A stretch of DNA of 40,915 nucleotides, taken from NCBI GenBank assembly GCA_016185605.1, contig JACPNG010000010.1, forward strand, positions 1 to 40,915. The letters are read 5' to 3'. Position 1 is the stretch's first letter. Each line of letters opens with the position of its first letter. This DNA comes from Candidatus Woesearchaeota archaeon. GTDB taxonomy: Archaea > Nanobdellota > Nanobdellia > SCGC-AAA011-G17 > JACPNG01. The position numbers and the translations under genes were made by a program. Shown here one piece after another: positions 16,800-22,868 of the stretch. Below the pieces are notes generated by a model. The model worked only from the letters and a program-made list of their open reading frames with translations. It was not told where the DNA came from and did not search any database.

Positions 16800-17749
16800 T
16801 GTTTAGACTCCAGACTTATGTAATTTATCTCTGGCTGCTGGAAACTCTTTTTTTGCCTTAATGGATCTGTCAGCAAGATTAATCTTTTCCTGCTTCCAGG
16901 AATAGAACCTTTTAATAAAATATAATTATTTTTTACTGTTCCATACTGCAAAAATCCGCCATTTGGATTTATCTCTTCTATTTTATTGCTTATTTTTATC
17001 AGCCATTTATTATAGTCCATTCTTATATGATATCCCATCTTTCCAGGCATTGGTACTCTGTAAGACACTCTTTTTGGTGTCCAGCCTCCAAGACTTCCAA
17101 CTCCTCTTTTAACTTTTTCAGATTTATGCTGTCTTACAGCTACGCCAAATCTCTTAACTGTTCCCTGAAAACCCTTTCCTTTTGTTACTCCGTGAACATC
17201 CAGGAATTGGCCCTCTTTAAAAACATCATTTATGTTTATTTCTTTATCCAGTATATTCTTTGCAAATTCTAATTTTTTGTCCTTTGCTCCTGTAATTGGC
17301 AGCTCAAATATTTCTGGTTTCTTTTTTCCTATGCTTGTCAACTTTGGCTGGGTATATACTACTAATTTTATATCATCATAATCTTTTGGCTCATTGGATT
17401 TTTTAGAAAGTTTTGCTTTTCTGTTTAATTCCTTGTCAAAATTCTTGCTGTATAATTCAGAGATTAATTTTATGCCATAAGGCGTATTCTTATAAAATCT
17501 TACAGATAAAGGTTTTAACGGGGGGCATTCAACTACAGTTACTGGCTGGGAGATAAGCTCTCCTTTGGTTGTAGAATTTGAATTGTCTTTTACAATTAGA
17601 TGGGTCATTCCAACCTTATAGCCTGCAAAGCCGATTAATTTTACACTGTCTGAATCTTTCCATGAACCAACAGATGCATAGCTACGTTTGGCCCTACTCC
17701 TCGGCCAAAATTGTAAACTTCCTCTTCTGGGCGACCTTATGTTTGGCAT
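16796..17749 (-). CDS. rpl3: Ribosomal protein uL3
   Basis: The first recognised gene of the ribosomal block, 317 residues. Archaeal uL3 features include the N-terminus RSPRRGSLQFWPRSRAKRSYASVGSW, GFAGYKVGMTHLIVKDN and GVTKGKGFQGTVKRFGVAVRQHKSEKVKRGVGSLGGWTPKRV. uS10, uS12, uS7 and EF1A are not upstream, so the block starts here. An 11-codon ORF ends one base before this ATG, with the operon's usual TAAAATG junction. Confidence 0.95.
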   Translation of the reverse strand: MPNIRSPRRGSLQFWPRSRAKRSYASVGSWKDSDSVKLIGFAGYKVGMTHLIVKDNSNSTTKGELISQPVTVVECPPLKPLSVRFYKNTPYGIKLISELYSKNFDKELNRKAKLSKKSNEPKDYDDIKLVVYTQPKLTSIGKKKPEIFELPITGAKDKKLEFAKNILDKEININDVFKEGQFLDVHGVTKGKGFQGTVKRFGVAVRQHKSEKVKRGVGSLGGWTPKRVSYRVPMPGKMGYHIRMDYNKWLIKISNKIEEINPNGGFLQYGTVKNNYILLKGSIPGSRKRLILLTDPLRQKKSFQQPEINYISLESKQ

Positions 17750-17750
17750 T

Positions 17751-17786
17751 TTAACTAACTAATAGAATCAGCGGCTGTTTATTCAT
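17751..17786 (-). CDS. Possible 11-codon leader ORF before uL3
   Basis: On the minus strand an ATG at 17786 opens MNKQPLILLVS and stops at TAA, one base before the uL3 ATG. The TAAAATG junction equals that of at least eight real gene pairs in this operon. It lies about 26 bases inside the predicted transcript. No Shine-Dalgarno sequence is visible. It could be a leader peptide for translational coupling, or chance. Confidence 0.3.
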   Translation of the reverse strand: MNKQPLILLVS

Positions 17787-17833
17787 TGTTATACATCTTA
17801 TTTCAGTAGGGGTATGATTTATCCTAAACATCT

Positions 17834-17843
17834 ATTTATAAAT
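17834..17843 (-). promoter_or_regulatory. TATA box of the ribosomal-protein block
   Basis: ATTTATAAAT in the 159-base histone/uL3 gap is centred about 26 bases upstream of a predicted transcript start near 17812. This would leave a leader of about 60 bases before uL3, longer than at most promoters in this window. Confidence 0.45.
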
Positions 17844-17878
17844 TTATTGTTTTATCGAAGAATAGCTGTTATAATACA

Positions 17879-17900
17879 TTCTTATAGAAAGTTTTAAAAG
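17879..17900 (+). promoter_or_regulatory. Histone promoter region
   Basis: Two A/T boxes are present, TTCTTATAGAA and TTTTAAAAG. The second lies about 34 bases before the preferred histone ATG at 17930; the first fits a leaderless message starting at the ATG at 17909. Which is used cannot be settled from sequence. Confidence 0.35.
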
Positions 17901-17929
17901 ATTCATTTATGACTTATAATATTAACAAA

Positions 17930-18139
17930 ATGTCAAAAAAAATACTGCCTCTGGCTGCAATGGAGAATCTATTAAAGCAAAAAGCTAATGCTTCCAGGGT
18001 AAGTAATGATGCTAAAGAAGCATTAAGGGATGCTTTAGAGGACTATGCTGAACAATTAGGATTAAAAGCTGTTAAGTTTGCAAATCATTCTGGAAGAAAA
18101 ACAATCAAATCATCTGATATAAAATTAGCTGTAAAATAG
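17930..18139 (+). CDS. Archaeal histone
   Basis: A 69-residue histone-fold protein: MSKKILPLAAMENLLKQKANASRVSNDAKEALRDALEDYAEQLGLKAVKFANHSGRKTIKSSDIKLAVK. Three helices and the late Arg/Lys-Thr region (GRKTIKSSDIKLA) match DNA-wrapping archaeal histones. The ORF track starts 7 codons earlier at an ATG at 17909; I prefer 17930 because family members begin MxxK-LPLA. The stop directly abuts the stop of the convergent zinc-ribbon gene. Confidence 0.92.
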   Translation: MSKKILPLAAMENLLKQKANASRVSNDAKEALRDALEDYAEQLGLKAVKFANHSGRKTIKSSDIKLAVK

Positions 18140-18562
18140 CTATTTCATCTTCGCTACTTTAATCTCTTTGTCGCATTTTCCGCATTTAAATATTAAAGCT
18201 TCTTTATAGACTTCTTTTTGTTTATCTTCATCAAGAATTTTTGTTCTTTTCCTTCTAAATGGAGTTACTAATTCTCCATTGTTTTTGCAGTAAGGACAGG
18301 TATATTGTATATTAGCATCTAATTTTTCTGCATATTTTTCGATGTCTTCTGTATGACCACATTCAGAACAGATATATTCTTTGGCTCTTGTCTTGAATCT
18401 GTTTGTTTTAGGATCTTTTGGCTTGGCCATTAGTGCTTTGCCGCATTGCGGGCATTTTTCCCTGAGAACCCATAATCTAACCCTGCCTTCCCCAATAGTT
18501 CTAATTGTATGATACACACATTCATCCATTGATGCTGGTTCTCTTATTTTTGGATTATTCAT
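18140..18562 (-). CDS. Multi-zinc-ribbon protein, unknown function
   Basis: A 140-residue protein with two four-cysteine zinc sites: CPQCG with CSECG (about residues 37-69), and CPYC with CGKC (about 89-134). The first residues (MDECVYHTIRTIGEGRVRLWVLREKCPQCG) are distinctive, but I cannot name the family. Zinc ribbons of this type occur in nucleic-acid-binding and translation-associated archaeal proteins. It overlaps the upstream deacylase gene by 8 bases, so the two are likely co-transcribed. Confidence 0.6.
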   Translation of the reverse strand: MNNPKIREPASMDECVYHTIRTIGEGRVRLWVLREKCPQCGKALMAKPKDPKTNRFKTRAKEYICSECGHTEDIEKYAEKLDANIQYTCPYCKNNGELVTPFRRKRTKILDEDKQKEVYKEALIFKCGKCDKEIKVAKMK

Positions 18563-19004
18563 TTTTTGTTATATCTGCTATCTTATAATTAATAACTTTT
18601 TCTAAATCCTTTGGATTTAATATAAGTTCATAATATAAATCTCCAGAGCCAAAATGCAGTTCATCTTTTTCAAATATTCTTTTGTCTATAATTATTGGCA
18701 TGTTAATTAGTAATGGGCATACCTCTCCAATTTTTAATCCAGTAGATTTTTTCACGCTTTCATGAGAGGCAACATCCACTTTTTTTCCTATTAAATCTTT
18801 TACTTTCTTTGTATCTATTCTGTCTTCCCCTTTTAAACAAACAGCAATATAATCGCCTTTTCTTGTCTTCAGAATTATTGTCTTGCAGACATTCTCTTTT
18901 TTTATTCCTTTATCTTCTAAATCATCTGATCTTATGATTTTTCTATTATGCTTAATAATCTTATATTTTATATTATTCTTCTTTAGAATTTTCTCTACTT
19001 TCAT
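18555..19004 (-). CDS. YbaK/ProX-type aminoacyl-tRNA deacylase
   Basis: A 149-residue protein of the YbaK/EbsC/ProX editing-domain family, which hydrolyses mischarged aminoacyl-tRNA in trans. Landmarks are the conserved lysine in VCKTIILKTRKGDYIAVCLKGEDRID, SHESVKKSTGLKIGEVCPL, and the C-terminal FGSGDLYYELILNPKDLEKVINYKIADIT. Substrate (Cys-, Ala- or Pro-type mischarging) cannot be told from sequence. Its ATG is about 26 bases from the centre of a palindromic TATA box shared with tRNA-Gln, so its message is probably leaderless. Confidence 0.85.
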   Translation of the reverse strand: MKVEKILKKNNIKYKIIKHNRKIIRSDDLEDKGIKKENVCKTIILKTRKGDYIAVCLKGEDRIDTKKVKDLIGKKVDVASHESVKKSTGLKIGEVCPLLINMPIIIDKRIFEKDELHFGSGDLYYELILNPKDLEKVINYKIADITKNE

Positions 19005-19022
19005 TTATGGATTTTATAGGTT

Positions 19023-19038
19023 AATATTTATAAATATT
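19023..19038. promoter_or_regulatory. Perfectly palindromic TATA element, bidirectional promoter
   Basis: AATATTTATAAATATT is a perfect 16-base palindrome. Its centre is 26.5 bases from the deacylase ATG on the minus strand and 27.5 bases from the first base of tRNA-Gln on the plus strand. A single symmetric TBP site could thus drive both divergent transcripts. Confidence 0.6.
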
Positions 19039-19057
19039 CATAAAAACTTAAGATTAT

Positions 19058-19146
19058 AGCCCCATAGTCTAGCGGTCAAACTCTTTGAGGACTAAGGACG
19101 ACAGGCTCTGGACCTGTAAACCCTGGTTCGAATCCAGGTGGGGCTA
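19058..19146 (+). tRNA. tRNA-Gln (CTG) with a D-loop intron
   Basis: Acceptor AGCCCCA pairs fully with TGGGGCT (discriminator A). The anticodon stem is ACAGG/CCTGT with loop CTCTGGA, anticodon CTG at 19108-19110. The T arm is CCTGG-TTCGAAT-CCAGG. The D stem GTCT/GGAC closes only around a 25-base loop; removal of 16 bases gives the normal loop AGCGGTCAA. CCA is not encoded. The anticodon loop itself has no intron. Confidence 0.93.
19080..19095 (+). other. 16-nt intron in the D-loop of tRNA-Gln
   Basis: Helix GGTC/GACT is flanked by 3-base bulges AA|A and AA|G, with an inner CTC-TTT-GAG hairpin. This is a compact bulge-helix-bulge, cut at the standard place after the second bulge base, and it yields a normal D-loop. 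Confidence 0.8.
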
Positions 19147-19154
19147 TTCATAAG

Positions 19155-19166
19155 TTTTATAAAATA
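19155..19166 (+). promoter_or_regulatory. TATA box of the tRNA-Glu / trmY / tRNA-Gly unit
   Basis: TTTTATAAAATA is centred about 27 bases upstream of the tRNA-Glu 5' end. No comparable correctly spaced box precedes trmY or tRNA-Gly. Confidence 0.5.
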
Positions 19167-19187
19167 TACAAAAAGAATTCTGAATAT

Positions 19188-19299
19188 GCTCCTGTAGTCT
19201 AGCCCGGTCAAGGACGTCGCCCTCTCGAGTAAACTTTAGAAAAAGTTTAATCAAAAACGAAGAAAGGCGAAGACCCGAGTTCGAATCTCGGCGGGAGCA
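19188..19299 (+). tRNA. tRNA-Glu (CTC) with an anticodon-loop intron
   Basis: Acceptor GCTCCTG pairs with CGGGAGC (one T-G wobble), discriminator A. The D stem is GTCT/GGAC with loop AGCCCGGTCAA; the T arm is CCGAG-TTCGAAT-CTCGG. Anticodon stem TCGCC (19217-19221) pairs with GGCGA (19266-19270). The spliced loop is CTCTCGA, anticodon CTC. The 3' end lies 6 bases before the trmY start codon. Confidence 0.92.
19228..19264 (+). other. 37-nt intron at 37/38 of tRNA-Glu
   Basis: This is the canonical archaeal intron position. The intron holds an 8-bp hairpin TAAACTTT/AAAGTTTA with loop AGAA. The central helix next to the exon is imperfect (CTCT against GAAG, one C-A mismatch), so the exact cut could shift by one base; the mature loop would be the same. 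Confidence 0.75.
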
Positions 19300-19305
19300 T
19301 TTAAT

Positions 19306-19881
19306 ATGAGAGAATTTATTTATTATTCAGCAAAGGGAACAACAACAGGAAACTTCAAGGATTTGATGAAAGCTGGAAGATTAGATATAGCCTGTCATGT
19401 TATAATTTCCTCTTTTTTTCTTTCCCATAAGATAAGGGAGAATATTAAATTACATCTCATATTGGACGGACAGCCTGATCCGCCGAAACATATTGAGTTT
19501 GTATATCATCCAGATATGCCTATATCAAAAAAAGATGTCGGTGGATTATTAAGAAGAATTTTATTTAAATATAAAAAAGGGCAAAAAATAGAAGCATTTC
19601 CTGGCTGTTTCATAGAAAAGAAAAGTCTTAGAAATTTAATCCAAGATTTAAATAACAGAAATATATATCTTCTCGATAAAAAAGGAGAGGATATAAGAGA
19701 TATAGAAATAAATGAAAACTCTGTTTTTATTTTAGGCGACCAAGATGGGCTGCCAAAAAAAGAAAAAAGATTATTATTAAAAAAATTTAATATTAAATTA
19801 GTTAGTGTAGGAAAATTAGATTACTTTGCCTCACAGGTTATTGCTATAGTTAATAATGAAATAGACAGAAAAGAGATATAA
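19306..19881 (+). CDS. trmY: tRNA pseudouridine-54 N1-methyltransferase TrmY
   Basis: A 191-residue SPOUT-class methyltransferase (formerly DUF358) that converts pseudouridine 54 in the tRNA T-loop to N1-methylpseudouridine in archaea. REFIYYSAKGTTTGNFKDLMKAGRLDIACHVIISSFFLS and the knot region SVFILGDQDGLPKKEKRLL and SVGKLDYFASQVIAIVNNEID fit. The gene lies 6 bases after tRNA-Glu and 5 bases before tRNA-Gly on the same strand, with no own promoter, so the message is probably released by tRNA end processing. Confidence 0.92.
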   Translation: MREFIYYSAKGTTTGNFKDLMKAGRLDIACHVIISSFFLSHKIRENIKLHLILDGQPDPPKHIEFVYHPDMPISKKDVGGLLRRILFKYKKGQKIEAFPGCFIEKKSLRNLIQDLNNRNIYLLDKKGEDIRDIEINENSVFILGDQDGLPKKEKRLLLKKFNIKLVSVGKLDYFASQVIAIVNNEIDRKEI

Positions 19882-19886
19882 TTTTA

Positions 19887-19970
19887 GCGGTTTTAGTTTA
19901 ATGGCAGAATATGAGCTTCCCATACATCTGGAAAAAGCTTAAGATGTGAGTTCGATTCTCGCAAGCCGCA
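19887..19970 (+). tRNA. tRNA-Gly (CCC) with an anticodon-loop intron
   Basis: Acceptor GCGGTTT pairs with AAGCCGC (one wobble), discriminator A. The D stem is GTTT/GAAT, the T arm GTGAG-TTCGATT-CTCGC. Anticodon stem TGAGC pairs with GCTTA; the spliced loop TTCCCAA gives anticodon CCC. The gene begins 5 bases after the trmY stop. Confidence 0.9.
19923..19935 (+). other. 13-nt intron at 37/38 of tRNA-Gly
   Basis: Helix TTCC/GGAA is bordered by bulges CA|T and AA|A, with only a 9-base closing loop and no inner helix. It is a relaxed (half) bulge-helix-bulge. At 13 nt it is near the smallest size for an archaeal tRNA intron. Confidence 0.8.
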
Positions 19971-19979
19971 TATAGCAAG

Positions 19980-19989
19980 TTTTAAATAA
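19980..19989 (+). promoter_or_regulatory. TATA box of MetRS, leaderless
   Basis: TTTTAAATAA is centred about 26 bases before the metG ATG, just after the tRNA-Gly 3' end, so metG can be transcribed separately from the upstream tRNA unit. Confidence 0.5.
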
Positions 19990-20010
19990 ATAAAACTAAG
20001 AGTCTTTATA

Positions 20011-21483
20011 ATGAAAAAGTTTTATATTACTACAGCCATAGCATATGTCAATGCCCCTCCGCACATCGGATTTGCTTATGAACTCATTTTAGCAGATGTT
20101 TTAGCTAGATGGCACAGATTAAGAGATGAGTATGTTTTCTTTTTGACTGGAACAGATGATAATGCAGAAAAAAATGAAGAGGCTGCAAAAAGAGCCAGAA
20201 AAGATGTCAAAGACTTTGTAGATGAAAATTCTGAAAAATTCAAGGAATTATGCAAAAAATTGAATATAAGCTATAATAATTTTATAAGGACAACAGAAAG
20301 CAAGCACAAAATAGCTGCGAGAAAAATATTTGAGTTGGCATATGAGAATGGAGATATATACAAGGGAAAATATAAAGGATTATATTGCCAGGGCTGCGAG
20401 GCATTTTACACAGAAAAGGAACTAGTCAATGGAAAATGCCCCGAGCATAATACAGAACCTATTTTATTAGAGGAAGAAAGCTATTTCTTCAGACTTTCCA
20501 AATATAAGAATAAAATAATAAAATTAGTTGAATCAAAAGATTTTATAATCCCTAAAGAAAAAAAGAATGAAATATTATCAAGATTAAAAGACGATGAATT
20601 AAATGATTTAAGTGTTAGCAGAATAAATAAAGAATGGGGGATAATAACACCAATAGATAATAATCATGTTATATATGTCTGGTTTGATGCTCTTATAAAT
20701 TATCTTTCTGGAATTGATTATCCAGATGGGCAAAAATTTAATGAGTATTGGCCGGCTGATATTCATTTAATAGGAAAAGGCATTAATTGGTTTCATAGCG
20801 TAATCTGGCCTGCAATGTTAATGTCTGCTAGAATAAAAACCCCTAAAACAATTCTTGTTCACGGGTATTTAACAGTCAATGGGCAAAAAATCGGAAAGAG
20901 CCTTGGTAATGTTATAGATCCTAACTATTTTATTGAGAATTACGGAGTGGATGCTTTAAGATATTATTTAATTAGGGAGATTCCCTTTGGACAGGATGGA
21001 GATGTTAATGAAGAGATTATTAAGAGTAGAATAAACAATGAACTTGCTAATGAACTTGGAAATTTAGTTAGCAGAGTAATAGCCTTAGTCGGGAAGAATT
21101 TTAAGGGAAGATTAAACAGCTCAGAGATAGATAAAAAATTAGCAAGCAAACTTGATTTGGACAAGATTAATAGCTATGTAGATAAATTCGAATTTCATAA
21201 TACAATTTCAGAAATTTTTAAGTTCATAGCTGAATGCAATAAATATGTAAACGAGGAAAAACCATGGGAGAAAAACGGCAAAGAATTAGAGAAAATATTA
21301 TATAACTTACTGGAAAGCTTGAGGATAATAAGCATATTAATCAGCCCATTCATGCCTGAAACAAGCGATAAAATAAACAGGCAGTTGGGAATAAAAAAAG
21401 GATTGTTAAAAGACTGTAAATTTAGCATGATTAAGTCTTACAAGATAAGCAAAGGGGGAATTTTATTTAAAAAGATAGAATGA
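20011..21483 (+). CDS. metG: Methionyl-tRNA synthetase, catalytic chain
   Basis: A 490-residue class I synthetase. The HIGH motif reads PHIGFAYE (H18), the KMSKS motif reads GQKIGKSLGN (about residue 293), and a zinc-type insert CQGCEAF ... GKCPEH is present. The TGTDDNAEKNEEAA and SYFFRLSKY segments look like bacterial-type MetRS rather than the longer archaeal form, which hints at old transfer; this needs a tree. The chain lacks the C-terminal tRNA-binding domain, which is supplied by the next gene. Confidence 0.93.
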   Translation: MKKFYITTAIAYVNAPPHIGFAYELILADVLARWHRLRDEYVFFLTGTDDNAEKNEEAAKRARKDVKDFVDENSEKFKELCKKLNISYNNFIRTTESKHKIAARKIFELAYENGDIYKGKYKGLYCQGCEAFYTEKELVNGKCPEHNTEPILLEEESYFFRLSKYKNKIIKLVESKDFIIPKEKKNEILSRLKDDELNDLSVSRINKEWGIITPIDNNHVIYVWFDALINYLSGIDYPDGQKFNEYWPADIHLIGKGINWFHSVIWPAMLMSARIKTPKTILVHGYLTVNGQKIGKSLGNVIDPNYFIENYGVDALRYYLIREIPFGQDGDVNEEIIKSRINNELANELGNLVSRVIALVGKNFKGRLNSSEIDKKLASKLDLDKINSYVDKFEFHNTISEIFKFIAECNKYVNEEKPWEKNGKELEKILYNLLESLRIISILISPFMPETSDKINRQLGIKKGLLKDCKFSMIKSYKISKGGILFKKIE

Positions 21484-21800
21484 ACGAGATAAAATTTAGT
21501 GATTGGGGAAAAATAGATTTAAGGGTTGGTACAATATTAGAAGTAAAAGACCACCCAAATGCAGACAAACTTTATGTTCTAAAAGTAGACATTGGAGAAG
21601 AAATTCAATTAGTTGCTGGAATAAAAAAATCCTATTCTAAAGAAGAGTTAATCGGCAAGCAAATAATTATGATTGCCAACCTAGAATATTTTAAGATAAG
21701 AGGGGTAGAAAGCCAGGGCATGTTATTGGCTGTTGGAGAAGAAGAAATTTCTTTGCTAACTGTAAATAAGAAAGTTAAAAACGGAGAAAGAGTTAGATAA
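21480..21800 (+). CDS. metG2: Stand-alone MetRS beta / tRNA-binding (EMAPII-like) domain
   Basis: A 106-residue OB-fold tRNA-binding protein: KIDLRVGTILEVKDHPNADKLYVLKVDIGEE ... LVAGIKKSY ... IMIANLEYFKIRGVESQGMLLA. This is the Trbp111/MetRS C-terminal domain as a separate chain. It overlaps metG by 4 bases (ATGA), so the two halves of the enzyme are translated together. Confidence 0.92.
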   Translation: MNEIKFSDWGKIDLRVGTILEVKDHPNADKLYVLKVDIGEEIQLVAGIKKSYSKEELIGKQIIMIANLEYFKIRGVESQGMLLAVGEEEISLLTVNKKVKNGERVR

Positions 21801-21850
21801 TCAATAATTCAATATGGGCCTGCTCGGATTTGAACCGAGGACCTCTCGAT

Positions 21851-21885
21851 TTATGAGTTCAAAAGACGATAATTCTTTTAAAACC
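21851..21885 (-). other. 35-nt intron at 37/38 of tRNA-Ile
   Basis: Bulges TA|G and AA|A surround a weak central helix (TGA/TCA plus one mismatch), with a strong inner hairpin GTTTTAAAAG/CTTTTGAAC that has one bulged base. Splicing gives the loop CTGATAA. Confidence 0.75.
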
Positions 21886-21922
21886 TATCAGTCGAGTGCT
21901 CAAAGCCAGGCTAAGCTACAGG

Positions 21923-21944
21923 TTCAAGAGTTTTTTCTAAACTT
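21923..21944 (-). other. 22-nt intron at position 3/4 in the acceptor stem of tRNA-Ile
   Basis: Central helix CAAG/CTTG, bulges GG|A and AA|C, and inner helix AGTTT/AAACT with loop AGAA make a complete bulge-helix-bulge. The 5' half of the central helix uses three leader bases plus tRNA base 1. Splicing restores a perfect acceptor stem. Confidence 0.82.
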
Positions 21945-21973
21945 CCCTTGCTAGTACTTAGCCTATCTTAATC

Positions 21974-21983
21974 ATTTATAACT
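21974..21983 (-). promoter_or_regulatory. TATA box of tRNA-Ile
   Basis: On the minus strand two boxes, TTATAAATA and GTTATAAATG, lie about 30-40 bases before the tRNA-Ile 5' end, between it and the endonuclease stop codon. Confidence 0.45.
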
Positions 21984-21995
21984 TATTTATAAGAG

Positions 21996-22808
21996 TTACG
22001 AGAAACTTTGAATAGCTTTATTTAGTCTTTTTTGCTTATACTCTAAATCAAAATTTATGTTTTTACAGAATCTCCCCATACTCTCTTTTTCAGAAATTCT
22101 AAAATAGTATCCCTCTACTAATTTACGATCTATTTTTCTAATATAACTTTCTTTTATCCAATTATTTGAAGCATTAATATTAAAATTACTCAACATCCCT
22201 TTAAGTGAATTTAGATATTTTTTGTTACTATCTGATAAATTAGCGAGCTTATACATTGGATATCTTATTTCCCATCTTTTCGAATTTTTATCATAACTTA
22301 TGGAACCTTCACAAGTAAATGATCTTCTTAAGAATGCTCTCTGAATATCTAGATTCCCTTTACTAATCCATTTTGGAATATCATATGAAATATTTGTTTT
22401 CCTACCAAAAGGAACACCACATAAATTCATAATTCTAGTAATTGTAGAATTAACAACTATACAACCCTGACTTTTCCCATAATGGTTAACTCCCCATTTC
22501 TTTGTTAATCTACCTTTAACCTTAAAAAGTTTGTATAAATTTTTATTAAACCTAATTAACTCATCATTATGCTTGGAAAAGAAAGCTATATAATTATATT
22601 TCATAGACTTTAATCTTGGTCTAATATCCATCGCACCATCCGTAAGTAAATCCGCGGTAATCTCAGCTAATTCTTGAGAAGGTTTAATTGGAAATAAATA
22701 AGAATAATTGTCCCAACTTCTATTTGCGTAATTAATAGATTTATATGTCTGAAAGAATTGCTTTTTATTAATTAATACTTGCATTTCTCTATATAAAGTA
22801 TTTACCAT
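21996..22808 (-). CDS. LAGLIDADG homing endonuclease, free-standing between two tRNA genes
   Basis: A 270-residue protein with two LAGLIDADG-type helices: LAEITADLLTDGAM (about 47-60, acid D57 followed by Gly) and AFLRRSFTCEGSI (about 158-170, acid E167 followed by Gly). Between and after them lie typical segments: IVVNSTITRIMNLCGVPFGRKT, YDIPKWI and YYFRISEKESMGRF. Both catalytic acids are present, so it looks active as a double-motif monomer. It is not inside an intron: both flanking tRNAs are complete. It may cut tRNA genes to spread introns, or may have become an RNA maturase. It lies in the same orientation as tRNA-Asn and tRNA-Ile. Confidence 0.85.
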   Translation of the reverse strand: MVNTLYREMQVLINKKQFFQTYKSINYANRSWDNYSYLFPIKPSQELAEITADLLTDGAMDIRPRLKSMKYNYIAFFSKHNDELIRFNKNLYKLFKVKGRLTKKWGVNHYGKSQGCIVVNSTITRIMNLCGVPFGRKTNISYDIPKWISKGNLDIQRAFLRRSFTCEGSISYDKNSKRWEIRYPMYKLANLSDSNKKYLNSLKGMLSNFNINASNNWIKESYIRKIDRKLVEGYYFRISEKESMGRFCKNINFDLEYKQKRLNKAIQSFS

Positions 22809-22823
22809 TTATTTATATTTCTA

Positions 22824-22843
22824 TAAAAATAAAAAAATAAAAA
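22824..22843 (-). terminator. T-rich tract after tRNA-Asn
   Basis: Directly after the tRNA-Asn 3' end the minus strand reads TTTTTATTTTTTTATTTTTA, the kind of U-rich run at which archaeal RNA polymerase stops. The endonuclease gene begins 15 bases further on, so it may be transcribed by read-through or from an unrecognised promoter. Confidence 0.45.
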
Positions 22844-22868
22844 CGCCTCGGGCGGGACTTGAACCTGC

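Larger units (their letters stand above)
21815..21947 (-). tRNA. tRNA-Ile (GAT) with acceptor-stem and anticodon-loop introns
   Basis: After removal of two introns the acceptor is GGGCCTG/CAGGCCC (perfect), discriminator A. The D stem is GCTT/GAGC, the anticodon stem CTCGA/TCGAG with loop CTGATAA (anticodon GAT), the T arm CTCGG-TTCAAAT-CCGAG. Read without the first intron, the 5' strand would be GAACCTG with two A-C mismatches; the true first three bases (GGG, 21947-21945) lie 22 bases further upstream. Confidence 0.9.

Noticed and set aside
17786-17798. Second short ORF (ATG at 17798, five codons) in the uL3 leader
   Set aside because: It stops after five codons and has no coupling with uL3; likely chance.
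21815-21927. tRNA-Ile acceptor stem with two A-C mismatches as a sign of RNA editing
   Set aside because: A complete bulge-helix-bulge with a 22-nt intron directly upstream restores a perfect stem, so editing is not needed.
21815-21947. Split (trans-spliced) tRNA half in place of tRNA-Ile
   Set aside because: The missing bases GGG are found in cis 22 nt upstream with proper splice structure.
21996-22808. Endonuclease ORF inside a large tRNA intron
   Set aside because: tRNA-Asn ends before it and tRNA-Ile begins after it; both are complete without it.
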